From Bacillota bacterium (lineage in GTDB: Bacteria; Bacillota; Clostridia; Lachnospirales; Lachnospiraceae), in the NCBI GenBank assembly GCA_023413555.1, contig JAEZPG010000053.1:1-35488 (forward strand): a DNA stretch of 35,488 bases, read 5' to 3'. The notes under the pieces are model-generated. The model saw nothing but the letters and a program-made list of their open reading frames with translations. It did no database searches and was not told the origin of the DNA. Positions 1 through 8,633 of the stretch are shown here, piece after piece. Position numbers and translations under genes: made by a program. Numbering within the stretch: position 1 is the stretch's first letter; each line of letters opens with the position of its first letter.

Positions 1-449
1 TGTTCACCACCGGACATTTCCTGAGGCATATGATCCATTCGTCCACCTAGGCCTACCTGCTTTAGACACTCCTCGGTTCTTGCCTTCCGATCTCCCTTGT
101 AGTCCGCGAGCCTTAAGGCAAATTCTACATTCTCATAAGCCGTCATGTTCGGAATTAGGCTAACCGACTGAAAGATAAAACCGATTTCTTTTCGTCTTAG
201 TTTCTCTTTTTCTGTATCACTTTCCTCTGTAATTTCTCTTCCTCCATAATACACCTGCCCGGAAGTTGGGGTATCCAAAGCACCTAATATATTAATTAAT
301 GTAGTTTTTCCAGAACCGGATCGTCCACGTAAGATAGCTAATTTCCCAGCAGGGACTTCAATGTTGATGTCTTTCAGTGCTTGAAAGCTCTCTTTTCCAG
401 CTATAGGAAAGATTCGATTGATATTTTTTGTAACCAGTATGGCTTCCAT
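1..449 (-). CDS. MacB-like ABC transporter ATP-binding protein (partial, 3' end missing)
   Basis: The nucleotide-binding subunit powers the FtsX-type permease encoded just upstream. The readable 149 codons contain Walker A as GRSGSGKT (Arg where Pro is common in MacB/LolD proteins), a Q-loop in IGFIFQSVSL and the signature SGGEQ next to the window edge. Walker B and the H-loop lie outside. The ATG at 449 follows AGGAGG with a 6-nt gap, and the permease stop is 22 bp upstream, so this is the last visible gene of a five-gene minus-strand operon. Class is certain. The substrate is unknown: lipid, peptide or drug export, or a mechanotransmission role without transport, all occur in this family. 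Confidence 0.93.
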   Translation of the reverse strand, partial: MEAILVTKNINRIFPIAGKESFQALKDINIEVPAGKLAILRGRSGSGKTTLINILGALDTPTSGQVYYGGREITEESDTEKEKLRRKEIGFIFQSVSLIPNMTAYENVEFALRLADYKGDRKARTEECLKQVGLGGRMDHMPQEMSGGE

Positions 450-471
450 ATACTTCCTCCTATTTCTGCTA

Positions 472-3273
472 TTAGTCTTCTCCAAGTTTCAAGGCTTCTG
501 CAATCTTTAATTTATTAACAAGATTAACCAGTACGCTTATACAAACTACAAATACAAGAGATACAATGACAAGTAGCCGTACCATATCACTTGATTTCGT
601 CATAAGCTCCAATGGAAGAGCCTGATTATCTCCTGAATAGGAGATTTGAATCATAGGAATATATAACTTGGAGGCAAGTACACCTATTCCTGCACCTAAT
701 ACAATTGCCAATCCACCGGTAAAAAGTTGCTCATTGATTAACATATGTATAATCTCTCGTTTGGACATTCCCATAGCCCTAAATACACCAAATAGCAGTT
801 CTCTACCATGGATGGATAGAATCCAGTAGATTAAGTAGCCAATGCAACAGAGAATTAAGATAATGATAAAGCTCATAGTTAGAATTCCATTGGTACCCTG
901 AAAAAGAGAGTCTTTTCTGATATCTAATACTATCTGCTTTCTATCATTTATGCTGCTGACACTGATTTCATTATCCTTCAAAAAATCATAAAAGAAGCTA
1001 GTATTCGATTCTTTTAATTTCATCCATATCTCGTATGGTTTTATACCCCATTCCTGCTGAATACGGCTCAGATGGGTAATCACCATATAATTATCTATCA
1101 TCTTACTGCTTCCATCCATATTCATTTGAACAGAGGTAGGTTTGTAACCAGGCCAATAGTCCACAAATCCATAGACTACACAATTCAGAGGAAGGTTATT
1201 TCCCGAATCAATATTTATGATATCACCAATTTTCAACCCATGTTTTACCTTATAGTTTGATGATAATAAAACAGCCTCTGGATTGGTTGATAATACATTA
1301 AGATAATCATTAAATAGTACTTTATTTAGTCCCTCCGGGAGAAATGCAGTATTTCCGAAATCCTTTGTATCGATTGCCATTATCTGTGATGTTACCTTTG
1401 CAGCAGAATCTACATCTACCTGTGGCATTCTAAAAACCTTTGCTGAAGCTACTACTTCGGGAAGTTGTGCATAACGATTATATTCCGGTTCTATCCATGA
1501 GTAATCTTTACCTTCTCCTGCCGAAAGATTTTTATCTTGCTTCCAATCTTCTTGAAATGTCAGTTCGGCCCCTGTAGAATATTCTGCATTCTTCTCTGTA
1601 TTTAACAAAATTGTTCTAGCAATGGTAGAATTAAAAATTCCTAAAGCAATGGTCAAAATCATAAAAACCATGATGAAATACTGTTTATTTCCTGTCCGTA
1701 AAATCTGAAGAAAAGACGCATAATTAGATGGTTTCCAATTTTTCTTATACATTCTATAAATCAATTTCACAATAAGTGGCTGTAATCTTAGGGTAAATAG
1801 ACCAGCCCCTAATATAAACAAAGAGGAACTTAAAAACAGTAACGGATCTATGCTCTTACCTGCAATAACCCTATTTAGTAAATCACTTTTGTTTTGGTTA
1901 AAGGAATAATAACCATATATGGATATAGCCAGTAACACAACATCAAGATATGATTTTTGCCATAATTTCTTCTGCTTTCTAGCTTTTTTCTGTTTGAAAT
2001 TTACAATACTTATGGTATTGTTCATGAAAACTGGCAATATAGTAATAAGAATCGAAACGAACATTGCTCCTAAGCTATATAATAATACGCTTTTACTGTA
2101 CTGGATTGGCAGTGACGTTCTATTTATAAACTCCAAAAAAGCATTTGCGGAACCAAGTACTTTACAAAGAAAGGCTGCTAAAGGCAATCCAATCACAAGA
2201 CTCCCTACTGCCATACATGTAGATTGTAATAAATATAGAGCATATATCTGTTTTTTACTAGCACCTCTACTTCTAAATAGTGAGACTTCATTGTCCTCCA
2301 AACTGAATATCTGGCTAGAAATCATGAAAATAAAAGAACATAGAAGCACAAACAATGGTATGATTAAAATAAATAAGGTTGACTGTGTTCTATTTAATTT
2401 TGATTTATAATTGTCCAATACCTTTAAATAACTAGGTTCAGCGAATGATCTATATTTCTGGTTACCTTCCGTAACTCTAGACTTTGTTTCCTTGATTAAA
2501 CGATCCACCTGTTCAGGTGCTACTTTTGTATCATCAAAATCAAGCGTCCATTCTCCATTTATTATATTATGAAAATCTTTGTCATACAGGAACTCAGACT
2601 TAAATACATCCTGATTGATAAAAAACTCATTTTGTAAAGAGGATGGATCAGTCTTCCAGTAGGAATCACTTTCATAGCTTACTGTAAAAATACCTACCAC
2701 GCGCAGTTTTATATTATTACCGTCCTTACCCTTCAAGCCATCGCAGCTAAAAGTATCTCCTATTAACAAATCTTTAAATTGAAAGGTACTCTGACTAACT
2801 ACTACATCAATGTACCCCTCTTTACTTATTGAATCAGCGAATTCCGAACCAGATAAAATTGTACTATACTCTTTAAAATTTGATATCGACATAAGGTTCA
2901 CAACCTTATCCGAATTATCTATATCACGGGCTTCCGTAGGAGTACACCTGACATTAGGAATTCCATATTGTGTCACCTTTTTATTCAAAGTCAGTTCCAG
3001 TTCATCACATAGGTTCTTACTTTTCTCTTCCATTTTCCAAAAATCATTTACTTGCTTCTCATTATCCATAGAATGCCCTAAGGTGATTCGAGCAGGATAT
3101 GTATTATTAGATTCCAAATAGTTATCAAACTCTGTAATCAACATCTTTTGTAAAGAAGCATCTCTATACATAGGATAGCTAGCTACTATGGCAACTAGAA
3201 GAATGTTGCCAATAAGCAGGCTGATGATCAACCACTTTTTATACACCAACTTTTGTAGCATTAAACGTAACAT
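472..3273 (-). CDS. FtsX/MacB-type ABC transporter permease, 933 aa
   Basis: This membrane subunit couples ATP hydrolysis to movement of an extracytoplasmic domain. It has the duplicated FtsX layout: one N-terminal membrane segment (about residues 14-34), a large external domain, a three-helix block from about 298 to 420, further helices near 447-500 and 533-555, a second external domain, and three C-terminal helices near 798-815, 851-871 and 898-918. The cytoplasmic motifs FRSRGASKKQI and FRAMGMSKREI are typical coupling-loop sequences, one per repeat. It follows the three adaptor genes (23-bp gap) and precedes the ATPase. The family is clear. The substrate is unknown, with antimicrobial-peptide resistance or peptide export being reasonable guesses. 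Confidence 0.92.
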   Translation of the reverse strand: MLRLMLQKLVYKKWLIISLLIGNILLVAIVASYPMYRDASLQKMLITEFDNYLESNNTYPARITLGHSMDNEKQVNDFWKMEEKSKNLCDELELTLNKKVTQYGIPNVRCTPTEARDIDNSDKVVNLMSISNFKEYSTILSGSEFADSISKEGYIDVVVSQSTFQFKDLLIGDTFSCDGLKGKDGNNIKLRVVGIFTVSYESDSYWKTDPSSLQNEFFINQDVFKSEFLYDKDFHNIINGEWTLDFDDTKVAPEQVDRLIKETKSRVTEGNQKYRSFAEPSYLKVLDNYKSKLNRTQSTLFILIIPLFVLLCSFIFMISSQIFSLEDNEVSLFRSRGASKKQIYALYLLQSTCMAVGSLVIGLPLAAFLCKVLGSANAFLEFINRTSLPIQYSKSVLLYSLGAMFVSILITILPVFMNNTISIVNFKQKKARKQKKLWQKSYLDVVLLAISIYGYYSFNQNKSDLLNRVIAGKSIDPLLFLSSSLFILGAGLFTLRLQPLIVKLIYRMYKKNWKPSNYASFLQILRTGNKQYFIMVFMILTIALGIFNSTIARTILLNTEKNAEYSTGAELTFQEDWKQDKNLSAGEGKDYSWIEPEYNRYAQLPEVVASAKVFRMPQVDVDSAAKVTSQIMAIDTKDFGNTAFLPEGLNKVLFNDYLNVLSTNPEAVLLSSNYKVKHGLKIGDIINIDSGNNLPLNCVVYGFVDYWPGYKPTSVQMNMDGSSKMIDNYMVITHLSRIQQEWGIKPYEIWMKLKESNTSFFYDFLKDNEISVSSINDRKQIVLDIRKDSLFQGTNGILTMSFIIILILCCIGYLIYWILSIHGRELLFGVFRAMGMSKREIIHMLINEQLFTGGLAIVLGAGIGVLASKLYIPMIQISYSGDNQALPLELMTKSSDMVRLLVIVSLVFVVCISVLVNLVNKLKIAEALKLGED

Positions 3274-3296
3274 AAGGATCCTACCTTTCTAAATCT

Positions 3297-4460
3297 CTAC
3301 TTTCTTAGAACAACTTTTGTTCCTTTATCTAATCCTGCAACAACCTGACAATTCTCTGCATCATAAAATCCCGGGATAAAATCTTGATTTATTAGGCTTC
3401 CATCTACGGATACGTTGACATTTGTGAATCCTACGTCAAGAGACTCATCTCCCCCTTCTATTGCTGTATTCGGAAGCACTAAAACGTTTTCCATAACACA
3501 CTTTTCTACAACTGCATCAAAACTCTTAGCTTTCAGATTAATTTTTAATTTTATATCATCTGGTTTTACATAGCATATTGAGCTTACCTTTCCTTCATCA
3601 TCTGTTTTCAGGTAGGAAGCAACTATTTTTCCTGATATAGTCTTATTCTCTCCATCTTCAGTAGATTTCTCCTTCAATGTCACATGCATATTGTATTTGA
3701 ACTCTGAATTCTCGTCAGGTATCTTAAATAATACTGTTGTTGGATCTACTATTTTTACCAGGTTTTTACTGTGATCTATCTCTGTACCAGATTTAAGATC
3801 TGCTACACTTTCCACATAACCATCTACAGGTGCAAGTATTTCTGTTGTCTTCTGAAGAGTTTTAAGCCTTAAATTCTCATCTTTACAACGTTCAATCTGT
3901 CTTTGTTGGTTTTGCCTTGATATCTCGTAAACCACTTTAGCCATCCTATACTCTGCACTTGCTACTTTCTTATCTAATTTATCTACAATAGCATCCAAGG
4001 CTCGCTCTTGCTCTCTTAATCCTTTGGTTTGAGTATCAATAAAATTGTTGTAGACATCTTGTAATCTCTTTAATTCTAAAGTTTGCTCCTTTAAGCTAGT
4101 ATCATCTATCTTTGTAGTAAATCTAACTACTGGAGTTCCTTTCTTTACCTTATCTCCTGATTTAACTAGCATTTCCTTAAATACAACACTACCAAGTTCT
4201 ACGGGAATAGTAACATTCTCACTCTTTTGAAAATAAGGTTTGGCGGTAACAGATACCCTATCTTCAATTTTTCCCATGTCTACCACAGCCGTCTTATAAC
4301 TTTCTTTCCCTGCAGTATTAAGTGCATCATAAAACACATATTCTGAAGTATCTTTCTTACTGGGCGATTTGGAATATACAATAAATGGTGAATCTATCGT
4401 AGACATGGCACCCAGAATAAGTACAAAAGCAAATGATAATACTTTTCCTTTAATATTCAA
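3297..4460 (-). CDS. HlyD/MFP-like adaptor protein 3 of the exporter operon
   Basis: This extracytoplasmic adaptor belongs with the FtsX permease. After a hydrophobic signal segment (about residues 5-25, no lipobox Cys) comes a lipoyl/barrel-sandwich half with the pattern VKSGDKVKKGTPVVRF, a roughly 90-residue charged coiled coil, the second lipoyl half with ILAPVDGYVESV, then a beta-barrel and C-terminal domain ending in VVAGLDKGTKVVLRK. The start is a TTG (4458-4460) that overlaps the previous gene by 11 bp, implying translational coupling. The next Met, at residue 19, would destroy the signal peptide. It is the only one of the three adaptors without a lipid-anchor Cys, so it may be N-terminally membrane anchored or secreted. 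387 aa. Confidence 0.82.
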   Translation of the reverse strand: MNIKGKVLSFAFVLILGAMSTIDSPFIVYSKSPSKKDTSEYVFYDALNTAGKESYKTAVVDMGKIEDRVSVTAKPYFQKSENVTIPVELGSVVFKEMLVKSGDKVKKGTPVVRFTTKIDDTSLKEQTLELKRLQDVYNNFIDTQTKGLREQERALDAIVDKLDKKVASAEYRMAKVVYEISRQNQQRQIERCKDENLRLKTLQKTTEILAPVDGYVESVADLKSGTEIDHSKNLVKIVDPTTVLFKIPDENSEFKYNMHVTLKEKSTEDGENKTISGKIVASYLKTDDEGKVSSICYVKPDDIKLKINLKAKSFDAVVEKCVMENVLVLPNTAIEGGDESLDVGFTNVNVSVDGSLINQDFIPGFYDAENCQVVAGLDKGTKVVLRK

Positions 4461-5580
4461 TTGAAACTACATCCCCTTCCTTAAGCCCACTGACAATTTC
4501 AGTGTATAAATCTGTTTTTACTCCTACCTCTACATATACCTTCTCTTTTTGTCCATTATTTAACCGATATACATAATTACGTTCGAGCCCCTCTGGATAA
4601 ACAGCTTTAAATGAAACTGCCAATGCTTTCTCTTTGTAATCTGATAAAAGGCAAACTAGGCCAGTATCTCCGAATTCAACCTTATCACTACTATTCTTTA
4701 GGATAAAATTGCAGTTAGACATAATAGACTGTAAAGAAGATATTTGTTGTCCATTATTAAGTCTGTCACAAGGTTCCAACTCAAAGTTTTCACCGTGAAT
4801 AGTGACATATATCTTACTTGCTTTATTAATTAAGTTCATTTTTTCAAACATACAAGTAATATATTTCTTAGAGGTATCTACAATTTGTATCAATGGAGTA
4901 TCACAATTAGTTTGACTGCCATTCTCAACATTGGCTAGATAGGATATAACACCATCAAAAGGGGCAACTATATTAGTATTCTTTATATTCTTCTTAATAG
5001 TAGCCATCTTTGCATTCAAATCACTTAGTTGAATCTGGTATGCACTATATTTTGATTTTGAAATTTTTTCTTTATTCTCCAAACTCAACATCAGCTTATC
5101 AATCTTAGACAGAATTTCTTTCTGTCTATCAGAATTCTTTTTATTAAGCATCGCCTTTTCTTTCTCAATATTTGTACGAATAACATCCATTTCTGCGTAA
5201 TTGAGTTGTTTTTCATTCTCATACGCTAATTGAATATCAATATATTTATCTTCTAATTGCTTCAGTTCTGTTTCATATTTTGTGACACTTTGACTTGCCA
5301 GTACTTGACCTTTTTTAACATTATCGCCTAGGACCACGTGAAATCTTTCAAAGCTACCATCCCTTTCAAAGGACAAATCCTCTGGATATGGAACAACACT
5401 GGCTTTAATAGTCCGTATATTACTGATTTCTCGATAAGTTGCTACCTCTGATTTAGCACTTACATTGACAGGATTCAATAGTTCTGGTTCTTTGACACCC
5501 TTTTTGTTTCCTTTACATCCTGACATAAACAAGGAGACAAGTAGAAGCCATATCACTAATTTAGATACTTTTTTATTCAT
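4450..5580 (-). CDS. HlyD/MFP-like adaptor lipoprotein 2 of the exporter operon
   Basis: This is an adaptor lipoprotein with a lipobox (FMSGC, Cys22) after a hydrophobic stretch, so it is probably tethered to the outer face of the cytoplasmic membrane. It carries a split lipoyl domain (GDNVKKGQVLASQ, then NIVAPFDGVISYL), separated by a long Lys/Glu-rich coiled coil. The C-terminal end VSGLKEGDVVSIEY is typical of the family. The ATG follows AGGAG about 8 nt upstream and overlaps the 3' end of adaptor 1 by 8 bp. In Gram-negative MacA the coiled coil reaches an outer-membrane channel. Here there is no outer membrane, so the role is more likely substrate capture or assembly of the external permease domains. 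376 aa. Confidence 0.82.
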   Translation of the reverse strand: MNKKVSKLVIWLLLVSLFMSGCKGNKKGVKEPELLNPVNVSAKSEVATYREISNIRTIKASVVPYPEDLSFERDGSFERFHVVLGDNVKKGQVLASQSVTKYETELKQLEDKYIDIQLAYENEKQLNYAEMDVIRTNIEKEKAMLNKKNSDRQKEILSKIDKLMLSLENKEKISKSKYSAYQIQLSDLNAKMATIKKNIKNTNIVAPFDGVISYLANVENGSQTNCDTPLIQIVDTSKKYITCMFEKMNLINKASKIYVTIHGENFELEPCDRLNNGQQISSLQSIMSNCNFILKNSSDKVEFGDTGLVCLLSDYKEKALAVSFKAVYPEGLERNYVYRLNNGQKEKVYVEVGVKTDLYTEIVSGLKEGDVVSIEY

Positions 5581-6688
5581 TTTCGTCTCCTCCCATACCT
5601 TCCTGTATTACCAAGTCGTTTTCTGTGAGACCTTTAACGATTTCTGTGTATTGCACCGTTTCCTCTCCAACCTCTACTTTTTTCATAACCTTCATATTAT
5701 CTTCATTAACCTGGTAAACATAGCGGAAACCATCCCCTTCTCTAACTACTCCCATAGGTAATGTTAAGATACCTTTTCTAGATTCTACTTTATTATGAAT
5801 TGTGCCCTTTTCATTTACAGTCAAGCTGATTGATTGATCATTAACTTTAAGATACTTAGTACCTGATTTTTCTCCCTTTGCCAATGCTATTGTTCCTTTA
5901 TAGGAACCGCTATCGCAATCTACAGTATATGTTTGTCCTACCAATAAATCAGTTGTATCCTCTGTACCAATTAACTCAAATACACATTCTCTAGGATCTA
6001 TCATTTTAATGATAGGTAAATCTTTTATTGATAAGCTTGTAGCTAAATTCTCCGCTACAAAAGTTACGATACCATTACAAGGAGCATATATTTTTGCACC
6101 CTCAATATATTTTTTCTTTTCTTCCATTCTAAGATTTTGTATGTATACCTCATTTTCTTTTGCTTTCAAATCACCTTCCAGGTTGACATCTATCTCCGCA
6201 ATACTTCTTTTACGCTCTGCTTGGGTGATATTACCATACTTGTAATCAATTTCTATAATCTCCTTATCATAATCAGCCTTATACTTTAATTGTTTAATTA
6301 TCTCCTTGGACAGCTTAATAGCAGCTTCTAATGAATGAATTTCTTCATCTAAATCCTGAATTTGTAAGGATGCCAGTAAATCACCTTTCTTTACTTTGGC
6401 TCCTACTGACACATTTACTTCACTCACTCGAATGTCATTTAATTTAAAGCTTAGCTCTTCTTCTTTCAATTGTTTATATACACATGAAAATTCCTGAGTA
6501 ACTTCCACATCTTTTCTCACTGGTGAAATAGTCTTATAATCCGTCAGTTTATCCATGCTGACATGTGACACCTTTCTCGTCGTTTTCTCATCAGGCAATA
6601 ACATACAACTGGTCAAACTGCATAATAACAGCATAGCAAGTACAAAACACATAACTTTTTGGTAAATACACTCTTGCATCAGGTTCAT
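5573..6688 (-). CDS. HlyD/MFP-like adaptor lipoprotein 1, first gene of the exporter operon
   Basis: This is the promoter-proximal gene of the exporter operon. The N-terminal hydrophobic segment ends in a lipobox (LTSC, Cys28). Then come the lipoyl half VSVGAKVKKGDLLASLQIQD, a coiled coil rich in Glu and Lys (about residues 115-190), the second half IYAPCNGIVTFVAENL, and a C-terminal barrel ending in VKGLTENDLVIQEG. The three adaptors share this architecture but are clearly diverged, so they are old paralogues, not a recent duplication. The ATG at 6688 has GGAG only 2 nt away. The second Met, three codons in, sits better relative to that site, so the protein may be 368 instead of 371 aa. Confidence 0.82.
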   Translation of the reverse strand: MNLMQECIYQKVMCFVLAMLLLCSLTSCMLLPDEKTTRKVSHVSMDKLTDYKTISPVRKDVEVTQEFSCVYKQLKEEELSFKLNDIRVSEVNVSVGAKVKKGDLLASLQIQDLDEEIHSLEAAIKLSKEIIKQLKYKADYDKEIIEIDYKYGNITQAERKRSIAEIDVNLEGDLKAKENEVYIQNLRMEEKKKYIEGAKIYAPCNGIVTFVAENLATSLSIKDLPIIKMIDPRECVFELIGTEDTTDLLVGQTYTVDCDSGSYKGTIALAKGEKSGTKYLKVNDQSISLTVNEKGTIHNKVESRKGILTLPMGVVREGDGFRYVYQVNEDNMKVMKKVEVGEETVQYTEIVKGLTENDLVIQEGMGGDENE

Positions 6689-6780
6689 CTCTCCATTTCA
6701 AATCACATAGTTATACAATCATTCTATCAAGAATACGAATCTCTTTTATGGTTTGTTCTCACATATTTCTTCTATTTTTC

Positions 6781-6796
6781 TGTAAAAATTCTTACA
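6781..6796. promoter_or_regulatory. Candidate operator dyad upstream of the exporter operon
   Basis: TGTAA and TTACA flank a 6-bp AT centre, about 95 bp before the first adaptor gene. Short dyads of this type are bound by OmpR-class regulators controlling peptide-resistance ABC operons. No such regulator is adjacent, so the assignment is tentative. Confidence 0.25.
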
Positions 6797-6895
6797 ATTT
6801 TCCTACGGAGACATAGAAATCAAATTCCATTCCTATTCAAGTTATAACTTGACCTCTGATGGGAGCCGATGACAGTTATGCGGTATTTTTATATT

Positions 6896-6931
6896 AAAAA
6901 AATCTTTACTCCTAAGGGGATTGGAGTAAAG
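6896..6931 (-). terminator. Rho-independent terminator
   Basis: Perfect 9-bp arms CTTTACTCC (6904-6912) and GGAGTAAAG (6923-6931) with a 10-nt loop. Read on the minus strand the stem is followed by a run of seven T (6902-6896). It lies downstream of the DUF2812 gene, which ends at 7120, and upstream of the exporter operon. Confidence 0.75.
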
Positions 6932-6959
6932 ACACTTGATTGTGGGCCAGATGTTATAC

Positions 6960-7020
6960 AAAAAAACACCTTTCCGAGTATAATAACGAAATTATAAACA
7001 GCTATGTTCCTACTAAGGTG
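6960..7020 (-). terminator. Second, weaker terminator-like structure
   Basis: On the minus strand a 6-bp outer stem (CACCTT/AAGGTG, plus positions 7015-7020 and 6967-6972) encloses an inner TATAAT/ATTATA hairpin (6979-6996) and runs directly into seven T (6966-6960). The long loop makes this weaker than the neighbouring hairpin. It may be a tandem terminator or part of an attenuating leader. Confidence 0.4.
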
Positions 7021-7119
7021 TAGCGATTCTAGAAGGAAACCTTATGCCAGATCCTTTCACTGGTTAAAGCGAAGTAGTATAAATTCCCTTTCAACCGCTA
7101 CGGATTCCATTAAACGATG

Positions 7120-7659
7120 TTATCTACAGCGATTTCTATAAATGGTTCGTGTTACTCTTGCTAGAGATAAGCCGATACCTCCTGACAGCAGAAGAAACAA
7201 CAGATACTGTATAATATCACCAACATATAACGATTTAAATTTTGCTATAAGCATAATTAAGGCAATAAAAAACGCAGGAAAAAATAGAAAGAAGGAAACC
7301 GAAACTGCCTTGATTACACGTTTGTTTCTATCTTCTATACTTTGCATATCACTGAATGCCTCAGGACGTTCTTGAGAATACTCTTTACGCCATATGAAAC
7401 AGCTTGACATAACACCAACAAGTTCCCAACCAAACTGTTCATAGGTTTTCTGATAATCCCTCTTGGGATTTGGCTGTATATCATACACAAACCGATACTT
7501 TTTGGGATCAGTTCTAATAAAGGAAAGGCGTATGCTACTCCACTGACCAATTTTTTTTATATTCCAACCCTGAAGTGCCATTTCTTCAAGCCAGATTTCA
7601 TAATCAGCCGGTACAATATGCTTTAAAGCAGATAACCATATTACTTTTTTCGTTTTCAT
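7120..7659 (-). CDS. DUF2812 domain membrane protein, PadR partner
   Basis: 179 aa. The N-terminal soluble part (about residues 1-95) carries the DUF2812 pattern, with EEMALQGWNIKKIG and YRFVYDIQPNPKRDYQKTYEQFGWELVG. Two hydrophobic segments follow (about 118-142 and 148-166). The ATG overlaps the stop of the PadR gene by 4 bp (ATGA), so the two are translated together. Proteins of this family are usually encoded beside PadR regulators and are thought to act with them, possibly as membrane-located partners that control DNA binding. That role is inferred from gene context in the family. Nothing in this sequence shows a ligand. Confidence 0.85.
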   Translation of the reverse strand: MKTKKVIWLSALKHIVPADYEIWLEEMALQGWNIKKIGQWSSIRLSFIRTDPKKYRFVYDIQPNPKRDYQKTYEQFGWELVGVMSSCFIWRKEYSQERPEAFSDMQSIEDRNKRVIKAVSVSFFLFFPAFFIALIMLIAKFKSLYVGDIIQYLLFLLLSGGIGLSLARVTRTIYRNRCR

Positions 7660-7973
7660 AAAATCCCCTCCAGATTTTGATAAATTTCTTTAATTCGATA
7701 AGCTTCTTCTTGGAGAATAAGCTTACCAACATCTGTTATCATATAAAGCTTTTTACGATCTAATTCCTTTGTTGAGATGATTAATCCATCCTTCTCCAGC
7801 TTACTTAAGCTTTGATAAATCGTTCCAGCTCCTAGAACAATTCTATTCTTGGTTAGCTCCTTAACATGTTGCATAATCCCATAACCATGTCGTTCTGTTT
7901 GGAGCGACAGTAAAATATAGAACATTGTCTCACTCATGGGGATGAATCTCTTCCGTACTTTATTCATATCCAT
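7656..7973 (-). CDS. PadR family transcriptional regulator
   Basis: A winged-helix repressor of 105 aa with the family pattern ILLSLQTERHGYGIMQHV, followed by the wing region LGAGTIYQSLSKLEKDGLI and a short C-terminal helix for dimerisation. I use the ATG at 7973 (MDMNK). A GTG four codons earlier lies inside the ribosome site AGGTGG and cannot be the normal start. The promoter upstream contains two dyads placed for autorepression (8004-8050). It forms a two-gene operon with the DUF2812 gene. No transporter is in this operon, though the exporter operon lies just downstream and could be a target. Confidence 0.92.
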   Translation of the reverse strand: MDMNKVRKRFIPMSETMFYILLSLQTERHGYGIMQHVKELTKNRIVLGAGTIYQSLSKLEKDGLIISTKELDRKKLYMITDVGKLILQEEAYRIKEIYQNLEGIL

Positions 7974-8003
7974 AATAATCACCACCTATATATCATATTG
8001 TTA

Positions 8004-8050
8004 TATATCACACTATGATATAGTTTATATCACGTCGTGATATATGTCAA
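8004..8050 (-). promoter_or_regulatory. PadR-operon promoter with two operator dyads
   Basis: On the minus strand: -35 TTGACA (8050-8045), 17-bp spacer, -10 TAAACT (8027-8022). The spacer is almost entirely a palindrome with 9-bp arms TATATCACG and CGTGATATA around one base (8026-8044). A second dyad, TATATCA and TGATATA with a 5-bp centre (8004-8022), covers the predicted start of transcription. Both share the half-site TATATCA. This arrangement is what autorepression by the PadR protein would need. Confidence 0.75.
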
Positions 8051-8240
8051 TACCTTTTAATCATTTATATTCTTCGTTACTTATCTCGTAATCTGTAGAC
8101 TTAACTTAATAAAGCTTGACTATCCGTATACATTATTAATATTGACATAAAAGAAGTGGCAAATATCATAACAGGTAGCATTGCTATTGTTACACTCTCA
8201 TCCTTTATACTCAAGACGGGGATTCTCGGACATAGGCTTC

Positions 8241-8630
8241 CTATTTTGTAAACGATGCAATCTCAATCAGATTTCCCTCCGGATCCGCAATATAGCTCGT
8301 CCTCTGTCCCCAGAACATTGTTTTTGGTTCCATAATGCTTTTTGCACCTGCAGCTACTACTTCTGCAAATGTTTTATCAACTTGTTCGTAATTATCTACG
8401 CTAAGTGCTATCTCATAGTGTCCGTTCAAGCCAGCACAATATGATAATTTTCTATCTATCAATTTTTCAAAATCACTTTTACGATACAGAAGGAATAATG
8501 TTCCATCCTTTTCCAAGTAAACAATCAAAGTATCTTCCTCTTCTTTGATTTCGAATCCAAGTACATCTCTGTAAAATCTAACCATTACAGCCATATCATC
8601 AACCATAATCCCTAGTCCATCTAATTTCAT
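8241..8630 (-). CDS. VOC superfamily (glyoxalase/bleomycin-resistance fold) protein
   Basis: 129 aa, a full-length single-domain VOC protein with two beta-alpha-beta-beta-beta modules. The first begins LDGLGIMVDDMAVMVRFYRD, typical of the family. The second contains YEIALSVDNYEQVDKTFAEV and ends AEPEGN-like as IADPEGNLIEIA, where the Glu is the usual metal ligand. Such proteins bind or modify small molecules (methylglyoxal conjugates, bleomycin, fosfomycin). No feature singles out one substrate. The ATG follows AGGAGG and a mini-ORF ends inside that ribosome site. The gene lies downstream of a long palindrome and is separate from the PadR unit. Confidence 0.88.
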   Translation of the reverse strand: MKLDGLGIMVDDMAVMVRFYRDVLGFEIKEEEDTLIVYLEKDGTLFLLYRKSDFEKLIDRKLSYCAGLNGHYEIALSVDNYEQVDKTFAEVVAAGAKSIMEPKTMFWGQRTSYIADPEGNLIEIASFTK

Positions 8631-8633
8631 ATG

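Larger units (their letters stand above)
6689..7119. other. 431-bp intergenic region upstream of the exporter operon
   Basis: No convincing gene is present on either strand. The stretch holds two terminator-like structures on the minus strand (6896-6931 and 6960-7020), which most simply end the PadR/DUF2812 transcript, and a short dyad at 6781-6796 nearer the exporter operon. No -35/-10 pair for the exporter operon was convincing. The segment 7021-7119 shows nothing recognisable. Confidence 0.5.

Noticed and set aside
8120..8251. Plus-strand hydrophobic open stretch before the VOC gene end
   Set aside because: It reads KEVANIITGSIAIVTLSSF and onward without a start codon or ribosome site and overlaps the VOC gene. 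It may be a relic, but the evidence is too thin.
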